DNA from: Candidatus Sulfopaludibacter sp. SbA3
Lineage (GTDB): Bacteria > Pseudomonadota > Alphaproteobacteria > Caulobacterales > Hyphomonadaceae
Reading direction: 5' to 3'
NCBI GenBank assembly: GCA_945888325.1
Contig: CAMDAC010000016.1
Location: 1-63,931 of the forward strand
Length of the DNA stretch: 63,931 nt
Every line of letters begins with the position of its first letter. The first letter of the stretch is position 1. A model generated the notes under the pieces. That model was not told the DNA's origin, searched no databases, and saw only the letters and a list, made by a program, of their open reading frames with translations. The translations under genes and the position numbers were made by a program. Positions 26,313-34,522 of the stretch are shown piece by piece.

Positions 26313-27356
26313 ATGCAGGACCGGTCCAAGCAGCTAGTCGGAGAATCGCCGCCCTGGCTGAGCGCGCAGGAGCATGCGAGCCGCGTGGCCCCGCTGGACC
26401 GTTCGGTGCTGGTCATCGGTGAGCGCGGGACCGGCAAGGAGCTGATCGGCGAGCGGCTGCACTTCCTGTCGAAGCGCTGGGAAGGCCCGTTCGTGAAGGT
26501 GAACTGCGCGGCGCTCTCGGAGACGCTGCTGGATTCGGAGCTCTTCGGGCACGAGCGGGGCGCCTTTACCGGCGCGACCGAGCTGCGCCGAGGCCGGTTC
26601 GAACTCGCCGATGGCGGCACGATCTTCCTCGACGAGATCGCCACCGCCGGGGAGGCCTTGCAGGAAAAGCTGCTGCGCGTCGTCGAATATGGCGAGTTCC
26701 AGCGGGTCGGCGGCTCCAAAGTGCTGACCACCAATGTGCGCATCATCGCCGCCACCAATGCGGACCTTCCGGCCTTCGCCGAGGCGGGTAAGTTCCGCTG
26801 GGACCTGCTAGACCGGCTGTCCTTCGACGTGATCACGCTGCCGCCGCTGCGCGTGCGGCACGGAGACAAGAGCCTCTTGGCGGATTTCTTCGCGCGCCGC
26901 ATGGCGGTGGAGCTGGCGCAGGACTTCCCGGGTTTTGCGCCGTCCGCCATCGAGGCGATCGAGGCGCATGACTGGCCCGGCAACGTTCGCGAACTGCGCA
27001 ACTTCGCCGAACGCCTCGCGCACCGCGCGCTGATCACGGCGCCGAATGATCCGGTGCAGTTTGATCCCGCTGCGCTCGACCCCTTCGCCTCACCCTGGAG
27101 GCCTGCCGGGACGGCGAAAAGGGAGTCCATGAACCGTCCACAAAATGCCCCTGTGGAGCCCCCCGACTTATGGACGGGTACGGGCGGTTTTCCGGAGGCT
27201 GTGCGGCTCTACGAATTGCGCCTGATCGACGCCGCGCTCGCCCGCGCGCAGGGCCATCAGGGCAGGGCGGCCGAAGCCCTCGGCCTCACCTACCACCAGC
27301 TCCGCGGCCTGCTGAAAAAGCATGGATACACCAAGCCGGAGAAGGCGGGTGCCTGA
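26313..27356 (+). CDS. pspF: PspF, sigma-54-dependent activator
   Basis: A 347-aa bacterial enhancer-binding protein without an N-terminal sensory domain, as in PspF. Walker A (GERGTGKE, ~residues 37-44), ESELFGHERGAFTGAT-like DSELFGHERGAFTGAT with the GAFTGA sigma-54 contact, DGGTIFLDE (Walker B), NVRIIAATNADL, and WPGNVRELRN are all present. A Fis-type helix-turn-helix ends the protein (QGRAAEALGLTYHQLRGLLK). It is divergent from the psp operon and controlled by PspA. It is followed after 134 bp by hpf. Confidence 0.94.
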   Translation: MQDRSKQLVGESPPWLSAQEHASRVAPLDRSVLVIGERGTGKELIGERLHFLSKRWEGPFVKVNCAALSETLLDSELFGHERGAFTGATELRRGRFELADGGTIFLDEIATAGEALQEKLLRVVEYGEFQRVGGSKVLTTNVRIIAATNADLPAFAEAGKFRWDLLDRLSFDVITLPPLRVRHGDKSLLADFFARRMAVELAQDFPGFAPSAIEAIEAHDWPGNVRELRNFAERLAHRALITAPNDPVQFDPAALDPFASPWRPAGTAKRESMNRPQNAPVEPPDLWTGTGGFPEAVRLYELRLIDAALARAQGHQGRAAEALGLTYHQLRGLLKKHGYTKPEKAGA

Positions 27357-27441
27357 AGCTCAGGGAGCCAAGCCTATCGCACAGATACTTGAACGTTACC
27401 GATTTTTGGCGGCGCGCGATCCTATTGGGGGTCGCGCCCCG

Positions 27442-27464
27442 GTTTACTTTGCGTCATAGTAAAC
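27442..27464. promoter_or_regulatory. Inverted repeat operator candidate upstream of hpf
   Basis: GTTTACT (27442-27448) and AGTAAAC (27458-27464) form a perfect 7-bp inverted repeat with a 9-nt spacer, 27 bp before the hpf ATG and just upstream of the AAAGGAG ribosome site. It may be a regulator site or part of a leader hairpin. The regulator is unknown. Confidence 0.4.
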
Positions 27465-27490
27465 TGCCGACATGCGCAAAGGAGACGCTC

Positions 27491-28081
27491 ATGCAGATTC
27501 AGATCACCGGCAAGCACATGAACCTTGGCGACGCGATGCGAGACCGGATCGAGGCAGGCCTCGAGGCGGCGGTGGCGAAATACTTCAACCGGACCGGCGA
27601 AGCGAGCGTCTTTGTCTCGCAGCAGGGCCCCTTCGTCGAAGTCGACTGCAATGTTCACCTGCCCTCCGGGATCGTCCTGCAATCGACCGGGCGCGCCGAC
27701 GACCCCTATGCGGCCCTGGAGGTCAGCCTTGAAAAGATGGAAAAACGGGTGCGCCGCTATAAGCGCCGCCTGAAGGACCACCATGCCAGCGCGCCGCAGC
27801 CGATGCCGGCCGCGCCGGCCGCCGAAGCACTGATCCTCGCCTCGGATACAGATGATTCAGACGATGAGCGTATTGAGGTGGGCGACGCTCCCCTGACAGT
27901 TGCAGAAACGAGCGTCCAGATCCGTACCATGACCGTTTCGGAGGCAGTGATGCAGCTCGAATTGCAAGATGTCCCGGCATTAATGTTCAGGAACGCTGGC
28001 CATGACGGCCTGAATATGGTCTACCGCCGCCCCGACGGGCACATTGGCTGGGTCGACCCTGCAAATACGCCCCGCATCTGA
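27491..28081 (+). CDS. hpf: Ribosome hibernation-promoting factor, long form
   Basis: A 196-aa protein that dimerises 70S ribosomes in stationary phase. The N-terminal S30AE domain (about 1-100) has MQIQITGKHMNLGDAMRDRI, FVEVDCNVHLPSGIVLQSTG and DPYAALEVSLEKMEKRVRRYKRRLKDHH. The C-terminal ribosome-binding domain (about 140-196) contains MTVSEAVMQLELQDVPALMF-NAGHDGLNMVYRRPDG-IGWVDP. AAAGGAG is 6 bases before ATG 27491. It is followed by ptsN, an rpoN-cluster gene pair, but rpoN itself is absent here. Confidence 0.95.
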   Translation: MQIQITGKHMNLGDAMRDRIEAGLEAAVAKYFNRTGEASVFVSQQGPFVEVDCNVHLPSGIVLQSTGRADDPYAALEVSLEKMEKRVRRYKRRLKDHHASAPQPMPAAPAAEALILASDTDDSDDERIEVGDAPLTVAETSVQIRTMTVSEAVMQLELQDVPALMFRNAGHDGLNMVYRRPDGHIGWVDPANTPRI

Positions 28082-28102
28082 GTGTCACGGAACCGTAGAC
28101 TC

Positions 28103-28567
28103 ATGGCCACCGATCTGAGTGCTTTGCTGCAAGGCGGGGTGATCATCCCACTTCAGGACGTGCCGAGCCGCAAGCAGGCGATCCACGTCCTGTGCGAAGC
28201 GCTGAGCGAGACGACCGGCATTGGCCCGCGCGTGATCGAGGACGCCGTGATGGAGCGCGAACGTCTCGGCTCCACCGGCGTCGGCGAAGGCGTGGCGATC
28301 CCGCATGCGCGCCTGCCAGGCCTCGAGAAACCGGTCGGCGGGTTCATGCGCCTGCTGCACGGGGTCGAGTTTGAATCGATCGACGAGCGGCCCTGCGACC
28401 TGATCTTCATGCTGCTGGCGCCGGATGGTTCGGGCGCGGACCATTTGCGCGCCCTCGCGCAGGTCAGTCGCGTCTTCCGCCAGGGCCCGGTGCGCGACGC
28501 GCTGCGCAAGGCGAGGACGGAAGAGGATGTGCGCGCCGTGATCTGCAAGGAATCGGTCAGCGGCTGA
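28103..28567 (+). CDS. ptsN: PTS-Ntr EIIA component PtsN
   Basis: A 154-aa nitrogen-PTS regulator of fructose-type EIIA fold. The phosphorylated His is in GEGVAIPHARLPGLEKPVG; CDLIFMLLAPDGSGADHLRAL also matches. It regulates potassium and stress systems by its phosphorylation state. ATG 28103 is used; a GTG at 28082 in the same frame directly abuts the hpf stop. Co-transcribed with hpf, followed by an intrinsic terminator. Confidence 0.93.
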   Translation: MATDLSALLQGGVIIPLQDVPSRKQAIHVLCEALSETTGIGPRVIEDAVMERERLGSTGVGEGVAIPHARLPGLEKPVGGFMRLLHGVEFESIDERPCDLIFMLLAPDGSGADHLRALAQVSRVFRQGPVRDALRKARTEEDVRAVICKESVSG

Positions 28568-28594
28568 TCCGGGTTCGGTGACCGCGGACAAGAA

Positions 28595-28622
28595 AAAGCC
28601 CCGCCAGCGATGGCGGGGCTTT
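28595..28622. terminator. Intrinsic terminator between ptsN and the M3 peptidase
   Basis: 12-bp stem AAAGCCCCGCCA (28595-28606) / TGGCGGGGCTTT (28611-28622), GCGA loop, with T-runs on both strands (TTTTGTTT on +, TTTTTCTTG on -). It lies between two convergent genes and can serve both. Confidence 0.92.
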
Positions 28623-28645
28623 TGTTTGGGGGCAGGCGGCGCGCT

Positions 28646-30826
28646 TCAGCCTTCGGCGGGCGGCGGCGTGGCGAAGCCGCGATTGCGCAGCAGGGGCTCG
28701 ATGCCCGGATCGGAGCCGCGGAAGTTGCGGTAGAGTTCATCCGTCTCGCGCAGGCCGCCGGACTCGTAGACCCACTTCTTCAGCTTCGCGGCGAGTTCCG
28801 GATTGTAGATGTCGCCCGATTGCTTGAACGCGTCGAAACCGTCTGCATCCAGAATTTCCGCCCAGAGATAAGCGTAATAGCCGGCCGAATATCCGCCATC
28901 GAAGATGTGCGAGAAATAGGTGGTGCGGTAACGCGGCTCGATCACTTCGGGGATTTTGTACTTCTTCAGCACGTCCAGTTCGAAGGCGCGCGCGTCGGTG
29001 ATCTTCGCCGCCTCTTCCGAGGTCAGCATGTGCCAGTGAAGGTCGATCAGCGAGGCGGCGATGTACTCCGTCGTCTTGAAGCCCTGGTTGAAGGTGGCCG
29101 CGTTGTTCATCTTGTCGATGAGGGCCTGCGGGATCACTTCGCCGGTGACGTTGTGGCGGGCGTACTCGGCCAGAACCTGCGGCTCGCTCGCCCAGTGCTC
29201 CAGAACCTGCGCCGGGAACTCGACGTAGTCGGGGCCGCCGAACGTGCCCGAGAAGGACGGATAGCGGATCGTGGTGAGCAGGCCGTGCAGGCCGTGGCCG
29301 AATTCGTGGAACAGGGTTTCGACTTCGGTGAACGACATCAGGGCCGGCTGGCCGGAGGCCGGCGCCACCATGTTCATGTTGTTGGTGATCACGGGACGGA
29401 TGACCTTGCCGTCCATCGCCGATGACTCGCGGTAACCGCTCATCCAGGCGCCGCCGCGTTTGGACTCGCGCGAGAACATGTCGATCATGAACAGGCCGAG
29501 ATGCTCGCCGGTCGCGTTGTCCTTGACGTCATAGGCTTCGACGCTCGGGTGCCAGCCGGCCACATCGACGCGCTCCAGCGTGATGTTGAACAGGCGCTCG
29601 GCGACTTCGAAGGCGCCGTCCCGCGTGCGGCCGAGTTCGAAATACGGGCGCAGCTGGTTTTCGTCGAAGGCGTATTTGTCGGCGCGCACCTTTTCCGAAT
29701 AGTGCCACCAGTCATGGCCCTCGATGGGGAAGCCCGCGAGTTTTTCCATGTCGGCCTTTTCTTCGGCGGCGCGGGCGAGGCCCGGCTCCAGCACCTGGGC
29801 GAGGAAGTCGAGCGCGGCTTCCGGCGTTCTCGCCATCCGGTTCTCGAGCACGTAGTGGGCGTGGCTCTTGTAGCCCATCAGCTCGGCGCGCTTGGCGCGC
29901 AGCTGGGAAATCTTGATGGCGAGGGCGCCGTTGTCGAACTCGCCAGAGTCCGCCCGCAGGCGGTAGCCGTCAAACAGCTGCTTGCGCAGCTCGCGGTCTT
30001 CTGCGCTGGTCATGAACCCTTCGTAGACGGAGCGGTCGAGGCCGATGACCCAGGTCTTGTTGCCGTCCGCATCCAGCGCGTTCTTGAAGTCGTCCGACAG
30101 GCCGCCGAGGCGGGCCGGGTCGGACACTTCGAGTTTGAAGGCCTTGGTTTCGGCGAGCAGGTTCTGGCCATACTGGGTGGTGAGGGCAGAGAGTTTTTCG
30201 TTGATCTTGGCGACCTCGGCCTGGACATCCGGGGCAAGGGCTGCGCCCGCGCGCACGAAGTTGCGGTGGGTGAGTTCAAGGAGGCGCGCGTCCTGTTCGT
30301 CAAGGCCGAGGCGGTCGCGGGCATCATACACGGCTTTGACGCGGGCGAAGATGACGGGGTTGAACGTCACGGCGTCGCTCTCGCGGGTCAGCATCGGGTA
30401 GATCTCGGCTTCGAGCGCCTGGATCGTCTCGTTGGTGTCGGTGCTGGAAAGGTTGCCGAATACGCCCATCACCTTGTTGAGAGACGCGTTGGAACGCTCC
30501 AGCGCGAGGATCGTGTTCTCGAAGGTTGGCTCTTCGGTGTTGTCTGCGATGGCCTGGATGTTGGCCCGCGCTTCCAGAATGCCTTTGAGAATGGCCGGCT
30601 TGAAATGCTCGTTCTTGATGTCAGCGAAAGGCGGAACGCCGTACGGGCCGCTCCATTCGGCGCGGAAGGGATTGCCCTCCAGTTCGGCGTCGGTGACCGT
30701 GATCTCCGGCAGTTCGATCTGGACCGCAGCGGCGGCGGGCTTGTCGGCCGTGGTGCCGCTGCAAGCTGCGGTGGCCACGAGAACGAGCGCGGCTGCGCCG
30801 CCCTTGAGTGCTTCAGACATTTTCAT
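28646..30826 (-). CDS. M3-family zinc metallopeptidase (Dcp-like), lipoprotein
   Basis: A 726-aa peptidyl-dipeptidase/oligopeptidase. The catalytic HEFGH motif is in ETLFHEFGHGLHGLL, with the third zinc ligand Glu downstream in GPDYVEFPAQVLEHW. C-terminal ISDGGYSAGYY-like FDGGYSAGYYAYLWAEILDADGFD matches Dcp. Unlike cytosolic E. coli Dcp it starts with a lipoprotein signal (LVLVATAACSG), so it probably degrades peptides at the outer membrane or in the periplasm. AAGGAAG precedes ATG 30826. Confidence 0.93.
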   Translation of the reverse strand: MKMSEALKGGAAALVLVATAACSGTTADKPAAAAVQIELPEITVTDAELEGNPFRAEWSGPYGVPPFADIKNEHFKPAILKGILEARANIQAIADNTEEPTFENTILALERSNASLNKVMGVFGNLSSTDTNETIQALEAEIYPMLTRESDAVTFNPVIFARVKAVYDARDRLGLDEQDARLLELTHRNFVRAGAALAPDVQAEVAKINEKLSALTTQYGQNLLAETKAFKLEVSDPARLGGLSDDFKNALDADGNKTWVIGLDRSVYEGFMTSAEDRELRKQLFDGYRLRADSGEFDNGALAIKISQLRAKRAELMGYKSHAHYVLENRMARTPEAALDFLAQVLEPGLARAAEEKADMEKLAGFPIEGHDWWHYSEKVRADKYAFDENQLRPYFELGRTRDGAFEVAERLFNITLERVDVAGWHPSVEAYDVKDNATGEHLGLFMIDMFSRESKRGGAWMSGYRESSAMDGKVIRPVITNNMNMVAPASGQPALMSFTEVETLFHEFGHGLHGLLTTIRYPSFSGTFGGPDYVEFPAQVLEHWASEPQVLAEYARHNVTGEVIPQALIDKMNNAATFNQGFKTTEYIAASLIDLHWHMLTSEEAAKITDARAFELDVLKKYKIPEVIEPRYRTTYFSHIFDGGYSAGYYAYLWAEILDADGFDAFKQSGDIYNPELAAKLKKWVYESGGLRETDELYRNFRGSDPGIEPLLRNRGFATPPPAEG

Positions 30827-30946
30827 CCGTCTTCCTTTGGAAAGGGGTTTTGTGACTTTGTAACGGCCACGCAGTAAGATTTCCAGAGAAAGCGGCAGGC
30901 CCGGGCAGAATTCCCCCTGTTTTGACCCGAACGTCGCCTCCGGCGA

Positions 30947-31885
30947 TCAACGCGGCAGGTGCGAGACCACGCGGTGATACTCTTCCAGCGTTTCTTCGAA
31001 GATCTGCGCGATCGGCTTCACTTCCGAGATGCGCCCCGCGACCTGACCTGTCAGCGCGATACCGGCTTCCAGGTTGCCGCCGAAATAGACATCCTGGGTG
31101 CCGGCGAATTCGCCGAAGATGTTGGGTGAGCCCTCCTTTTCGAGCCGTGTGGTGCGCTCGGTGCGCAGCGCGCGCAGTGCGGGACCGGGGCCGGCGCGGT
31201 TGAGGAAGACGGTGTCGGTCGAGTCCGCGCTGATGATCGCGTCCTTCCAGTTGGCGTGCACCGGGCTTTCGGCGGCGGAGAGGATGCGCGTGCCCATCAG
31301 CACGCCTTCGGCGCCGAGCGCGAAGGCGGCCGCCATCGTGCGCCCGTCCATGATGCCGCCAGCAGCGACGACCGGCACCGAGACTTTCTCGCAGACCTGC
31401 GGGATCAGCACCATCGAGGCGACGTCCTTCGGGTTCTTGAAGCCGCCGCCTTCGCCGCCTTCGACGATCAGGCCGTCAACGCCTGCCTCGATGGCGCGCT
31501 GCGCGCCCGCGAGAGAGGGGACGACATGGAAGACGGTGAGGCCGGCTTCCTTCAGCATGCCGGTGTATTTCATTGGGTCACCGGCGGAGGTGGTGACGAA
31601 CTTAATGCCCTCGTCGATGATGAACTGGACGATGTTCGGATCGCGCACGAAAGCCTGGGCGACGTTCACGCCGAACGGCTTGTCCGTCAGTGTCTTCATC
31701 TTCTTGATCTCGACGCGGATCGCGTCGAGCTCGCCGGACGAGGTCTCGATGATGCCCATCCCGCCGGCGTTGGACACGGCGGAGGAGAGCGGCGCGCGGG
31801 CAATCCAGCCCATGGCGGCCTGGATGATCGGCTTTTCGATCCCGAGCATTTCGGTGATCCGGGTTTTCACGGGCGCTGCGGGCAT
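30947..31885 (-). CDS. Nitronate monooxygenase (NMO/2-nitropropane dioxygenase family)
   Basis: A 312-aa FMN-dependent TIM-barrel enzyme that oxidises alkyl nitronates, or a family member of unknown substrate. Seen: ITEMLGIEKPIIQAAMGWIA, SNAGGMGIIE, FGVNVAQAF, FVTTSAGDP, VDGLIVEGGEGGGF, PVVAAGGIMDGRTMAAAFALGAEGVLMGTRIL. ATG 31885 begins at the family start; an 11-residue upstream extension is unlikely. Its short C-terminal lid is complete. Confidence 0.85.
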   Translation of the reverse strand: MPAAPVKTRITEMLGIEKPIIQAAMGWIARAPLSSAVSNAGGMGIIETSSGELDAIRVEIKKMKTLTDKPFGVNVAQAFVRDPNIVQFIIDEGIKFVTTSAGDPMKYTGMLKEAGLTVFHVVPSLAGAQRAIEAGVDGLIVEGGEGGGFKNPKDVASMVLIPQVCEKVSVPVVAAGGIMDGRTMAAAFALGAEGVLMGTRILSAAESPVHANWKDAIISADSTDTVFLNRAGPGPALRALRTERTTRLEKEGSPNIFGEFAGTQDVYFGGNLEAGIALTGQVAGRISEVKPIAQIFEETLEEYHRVVSHLPR

Positions 31886-32048
31886 GAGAGGTCTCCTATG
31901 GCGATCTTGATAAGCCACAAGACGCGTCTTCCCTTGCGGGAGGCAAGTCCTGCCCCGGATGACAGGGGGAGTGATCTGCCCGGCCCTGTTAAGAAGCAGC
32001 GTAATCGCTTAGTCGTAACATTAGAAAGCGATCCGGAGCGACCAAGCC

Positions 32049-32612
32049 ATGCTAAAACCCTTCAACGCCATTCTTGCCGTCAGCCTTGCCGCCATGTTGA
32101 CGGCTTGCGGTCCGGAATCTGTCTCCACGCCGGTCGAAACCGCTCCCGAGGAGACCGTCGCTGAGGAGACCCCTGCGCCTGCGGCCGAAGCCCCGGTGCA
32201 ACAGGCTTTGGTTCCTTCCGGCGAACCGCAACCGCTCATGGTTGAGACGACGGAATATGCCAGTGCGGCGGCGTCTGTCGTGAAGGTCGATCTCCTCGCG
32301 AACCAGGGCGAGGCGCCCGGCGTCAAGCTGTTCGGCACTGCCGGCGGCGATCCTGCGGCGAATGGTTTGTACACCTACATCGCGTTCTACATCAGCCCGG
32401 GCGGCGACTGGACCGTCTTTCCCGTCGGCAATTTCATCGACTATCGCATCCTGTCCGATGCGCCGGGACGCGTTGACCTCGAGATCACTGAAACCACCAT
32501 TGACGAGGCGACCGCAGAGATGGGCACCGCGGTCCGCCGCGTTATCATCAACTGGACGTCCGCTGCGGACGCCGCGCCGCCTGAGAGTGTGACGGTCACG
32601 CCCGCCGAGTAG
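32049..32612 (+). CDS. Putative lipoprotein of unknown function
   Basis: A 187-aa protein with lipobox AMLTAC (Cys20 acylated) followed by an acidic, Pro/Ala-rich linker (about 22-55) and a folded domain with YTYIAFYISPGGDWTVFPVGNFIDYRI. The pairing of Lys/Asp-rich strands suggests a beta-structure. No family recognised. It stands alone between the nitronate monooxygenase and the DUF3088 gene. Confidence 0.7.
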   Translation: MLKPFNAILAVSLAAMLTACGPESVSTPVETAPEETVAEETPAPAAEAPVQQALVPSGEPQPLMVETTEYASAAASVVKVDLLANQGEAPGVKLFGTAGGDPAANGLYTYIAFYISPGGDWTVFPVGNFIDYRILSDAPGRVDLEITETTIDEATAEMGTAVRRVIINWTSAADAAPPESVTVTPAE

Positions 32613-32639
32613 TCCGAGGCCTGGCTCTTCCGGACCAGG

Positions 32640-32987
32640 TCAATGCCCGCGCGGGACCGGAGTGCCGTGCAACGCGGCGAAGTGTTTCGCGATCAGGCGG
32701 GCGGAGGGCAGGTAGGCGCGGCCGCCTGCTTCGGAATAGGGCAGGCCTTCAGCGCGAGGGCTGCCAGCATGCAGCACCAGCGTGGGCGCATTGTGGCGGC
32801 CCTCGCCCAGCAGTGCCGTGATCGGGGCGCGCGGATGATCGATGCCGACATAGACGATTTCGAGCGTCTCCTTCAACGCCGGGAACCAAGAGAGAACGCC
32901 CCAGAGTTCGGCGCATTCCGGGCAGAACTCGCGCTGGCCATTGGCGGCAAAGCCGGGGGGCAGGAGGAACAGGCTGTCGCGGGGCAT
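32640..32987 (-). CDS. DUF3088 protein
   Basis: A 115-aa protein with MPRDSLFLLPPGF, CPECAELWGVLSWFPALKETLEIVYVGI and HPRAPITALLGEGRHNAPTLVLH, matching DUF3088, a thioredoxin-like family of unknown function. The C-P-E-C motif sits where the CxxC of thioredoxin-fold enzymes would be. Single gene on the minus strand, divergent from the enoyl-CoA hydratase at 33102. Confidence 0.82.
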   Translation of the reverse strand: MPRDSLFLLPPGFAANGQREFCPECAELWGVLSWFPALKETLEIVYVGIDHPRAPITALLGEGRHNAPTLVLHAGSPRAEGLPYSEAGGRAYLPSARLIAKHFAALHGTPVPRGH

Positions 32988-33101
32988 CGGTCTGCTTTCG
33001 GTTGATGTGCTGTCCTAGCGCGGGGCGGCACGGCCGTCATCCCCCGTGACTTTGCCGCCGGGCAGGTTAGGTTCGGGGCCAGAAACCGGCTGGAGGACAC
33101 A

Positions 33102-33914
33102 ATGAGCGCGAACTATGACATTACGAAAGACAAGTGGGAGCGGTTCACCTTCGAGCGGAAGGGGCGTGTACTGACGGCTTACATCACCTCGACGCACCCC
33201 GTGAACGGCGTCGACGAAGCGATGCACACCGAACTCGCGCTGGTGTTCAACTGCCTGCAGCGGGATACGGAAAGCGACCTGATAATCCTGTCCGGCAAGG
33301 GCCGCGCATTCTGCGCCGGCGGGGACTTCGACTGGTTCGAAGAACAGATCGCCCATCCGGAACGCTTCCGCGCCATTGGCTGGGATGCCAAGCAGATCGT
33401 CGTGACGCTCTTGCAGATGGAGAAGCCGATCCTCTGCCGGATGAACGGCGCCGCCGCCGGGCTCGGCGCGACGATTGCGCTGCTGTGCGATGTGATCATA
33501 GCCGACGAGACCGCGAAGATCGGCGATCCTCACGTGAAGGTCGGCCTGGTGGCGGGCGACGGCGGCGCGCTGATCTGGCCGCAGCTTATCGGCTTCGCCA
33601 AGGCGAAGGAACTGTTGATGACCGGCGATCTTCTTTCCGCGCCCGAAGCCCAGCGCCTCGGTCTCATCAATTATGCCGTGCCCGGAGCAGAGCTCGACGC
33701 AAAGGTGGACGAGATCGCCGGCAAGATTCTCGCCAATCCGAAATGGGCCGTGCGCTGGACGAAGACGACCGCGAACATCCCGCTGCGCGCGCTCGCGGCC
33801 CAGCTGATGGACGCCAGCATCGGCTGGGAAAGCGTCTCAAACTATCTCCATGACCGGCGCGAAGCGGTCACCGCCTTCAAGGAAAAACGCGCACCAAAGC
33901 TGACGGGGGAGTGA
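33102..33914 (+). CDS. Enoyl-CoA hydratase/isomerase family protein
   Basis: A 270-aa crotonase-fold enzyme. The oxyanion hole lies in RAFCAGGDFDWF and MNGAAAGLGATIALLCDVIIADETAKIGDPH. The usual catalytic Glu pair (E144/E164 in rat enzyme) is not clearly present: position two is replaced by a D/H-rich GDPHVKVGLV segment, so it may act on an unusual acyl-CoA. It is 4 bp from the DoxX gene, one transcript. Confidence 0.85.
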   Translation: MSANYDITKDKWERFTFERKGRVLTAYITSTHPVNGVDEAMHTELALVFNCLQRDTESDLIILSGKGRAFCAGGDFDWFEEQIAHPERFRAIGWDAKQIVVTLLQMEKPILCRMNGAAAGLGATIALLCDVIIADETAKIGDPHVKVGLVAGDGGALIWPQLIGFAKAKELLMTGDLLSAPEAQRLGLINYAVPGAELDAKVDEIAGKILANPKWAVRWTKTTANIPLRALAAQLMDASIGWESVSNYLHDRREAVTAFKEKRAPKLTGE

Positions 33915-33918
33915 GCAC

Positions 33919-34344
33919 ATGTTGAACGCCCTCATCCTCTCGGGACGATTCCTGCTCGGCCTCTACTTTCTCTTGCCGGGCCTGATGAAATTTGCCGCGC
34001 CGGACATGCATGTTGCCCTGATGGAGGCGCACAATGTGCCGATGGCAGAGCCGCTGATGTGGATTGCCGCCGTGGCCAACGTGGCCGGCGGACTACTCCT
34101 GATTTCCGGGCGGCATGTCTGCCTGACGGCGCTTGGCCTGGTCGTCTACGTGTTGCTGGTCAATGTACTTCTGCATGACTTCTGGAATGATCACGCCGGC
34201 TTTTCCGCCGAACGGGAAATGCAGAACTTCATCAAGAATCTCGGCATCCTTGCCGGGCTGCTGGTTCTTGCGGGTCATAGCGGGGCGCGCCCATTGACGC
34301 TGAAAGGCTGGTGGCGGTCCGACCGGGCGATCAGGGGGAGCTAG
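33919..34344 (+). CDS. DoxX family membrane protein
   Basis: A 141-aa protein with four membrane helices and the DoxX features LSGRFLLGLYFLLPGLMKF, GGLLLISGR and a C-terminal KNLGILAGLLVLAGH. DoxX family members are linked to redox or thiosulfate-oxidation systems, but function here is unknown. It follows the enoyl-CoA hydratase by 4 bp. Confidence 0.85.
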   Translation: MLNALILSGRFLLGLYFLLPGLMKFAAPDMHVALMEAHNVPMAEPLMWIAAVANVAGGLLLISGRHVCLTALGLVVYVLLVNVLLHDFWNDHAGFSAEREMQNFIKNLGILAGLLVLAGHSGARPLTLKGWWRSDRAIRGS

Positions 34345-34387
34345 GACGAGGCGCTTGTCGCCGGCGCATTCCCGCGCTAAATGCGCG

Positions 34388-34447
34388 TCGTGGTGATTTG
34401 GCCGGCCGGCTTGCAGCCACGTTAAACAAGTCGCTAAAGGGCCGAGA
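34388..34447 (+). promoter_or_regulatory. SAM-II riboswitch upstream of metA
   Basis: The sequence around 34389-34440 reads CGTGGTGATTTGG, then GGCTTGCAGCCACGTTAAAC and AAGTCGCTAAAG, matching the SAM-II aptamer core known from Agrobacterium metA. The P1 stem pairs CGTGG (34389-34393) with CCACG (34417-34421); the 3' part forms the pseudoknot. The aptamer senses SAM and represses methionine synthesis. Confidence 0.9.
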
Positions 34448-34522
34448 TGTGGGATACGCCCCCGCCTTTCTCCCCCATGCGGTGCCTTGCAGTCCCAAGC
34501 GGGCCGACAGGAACGTTTTGCC

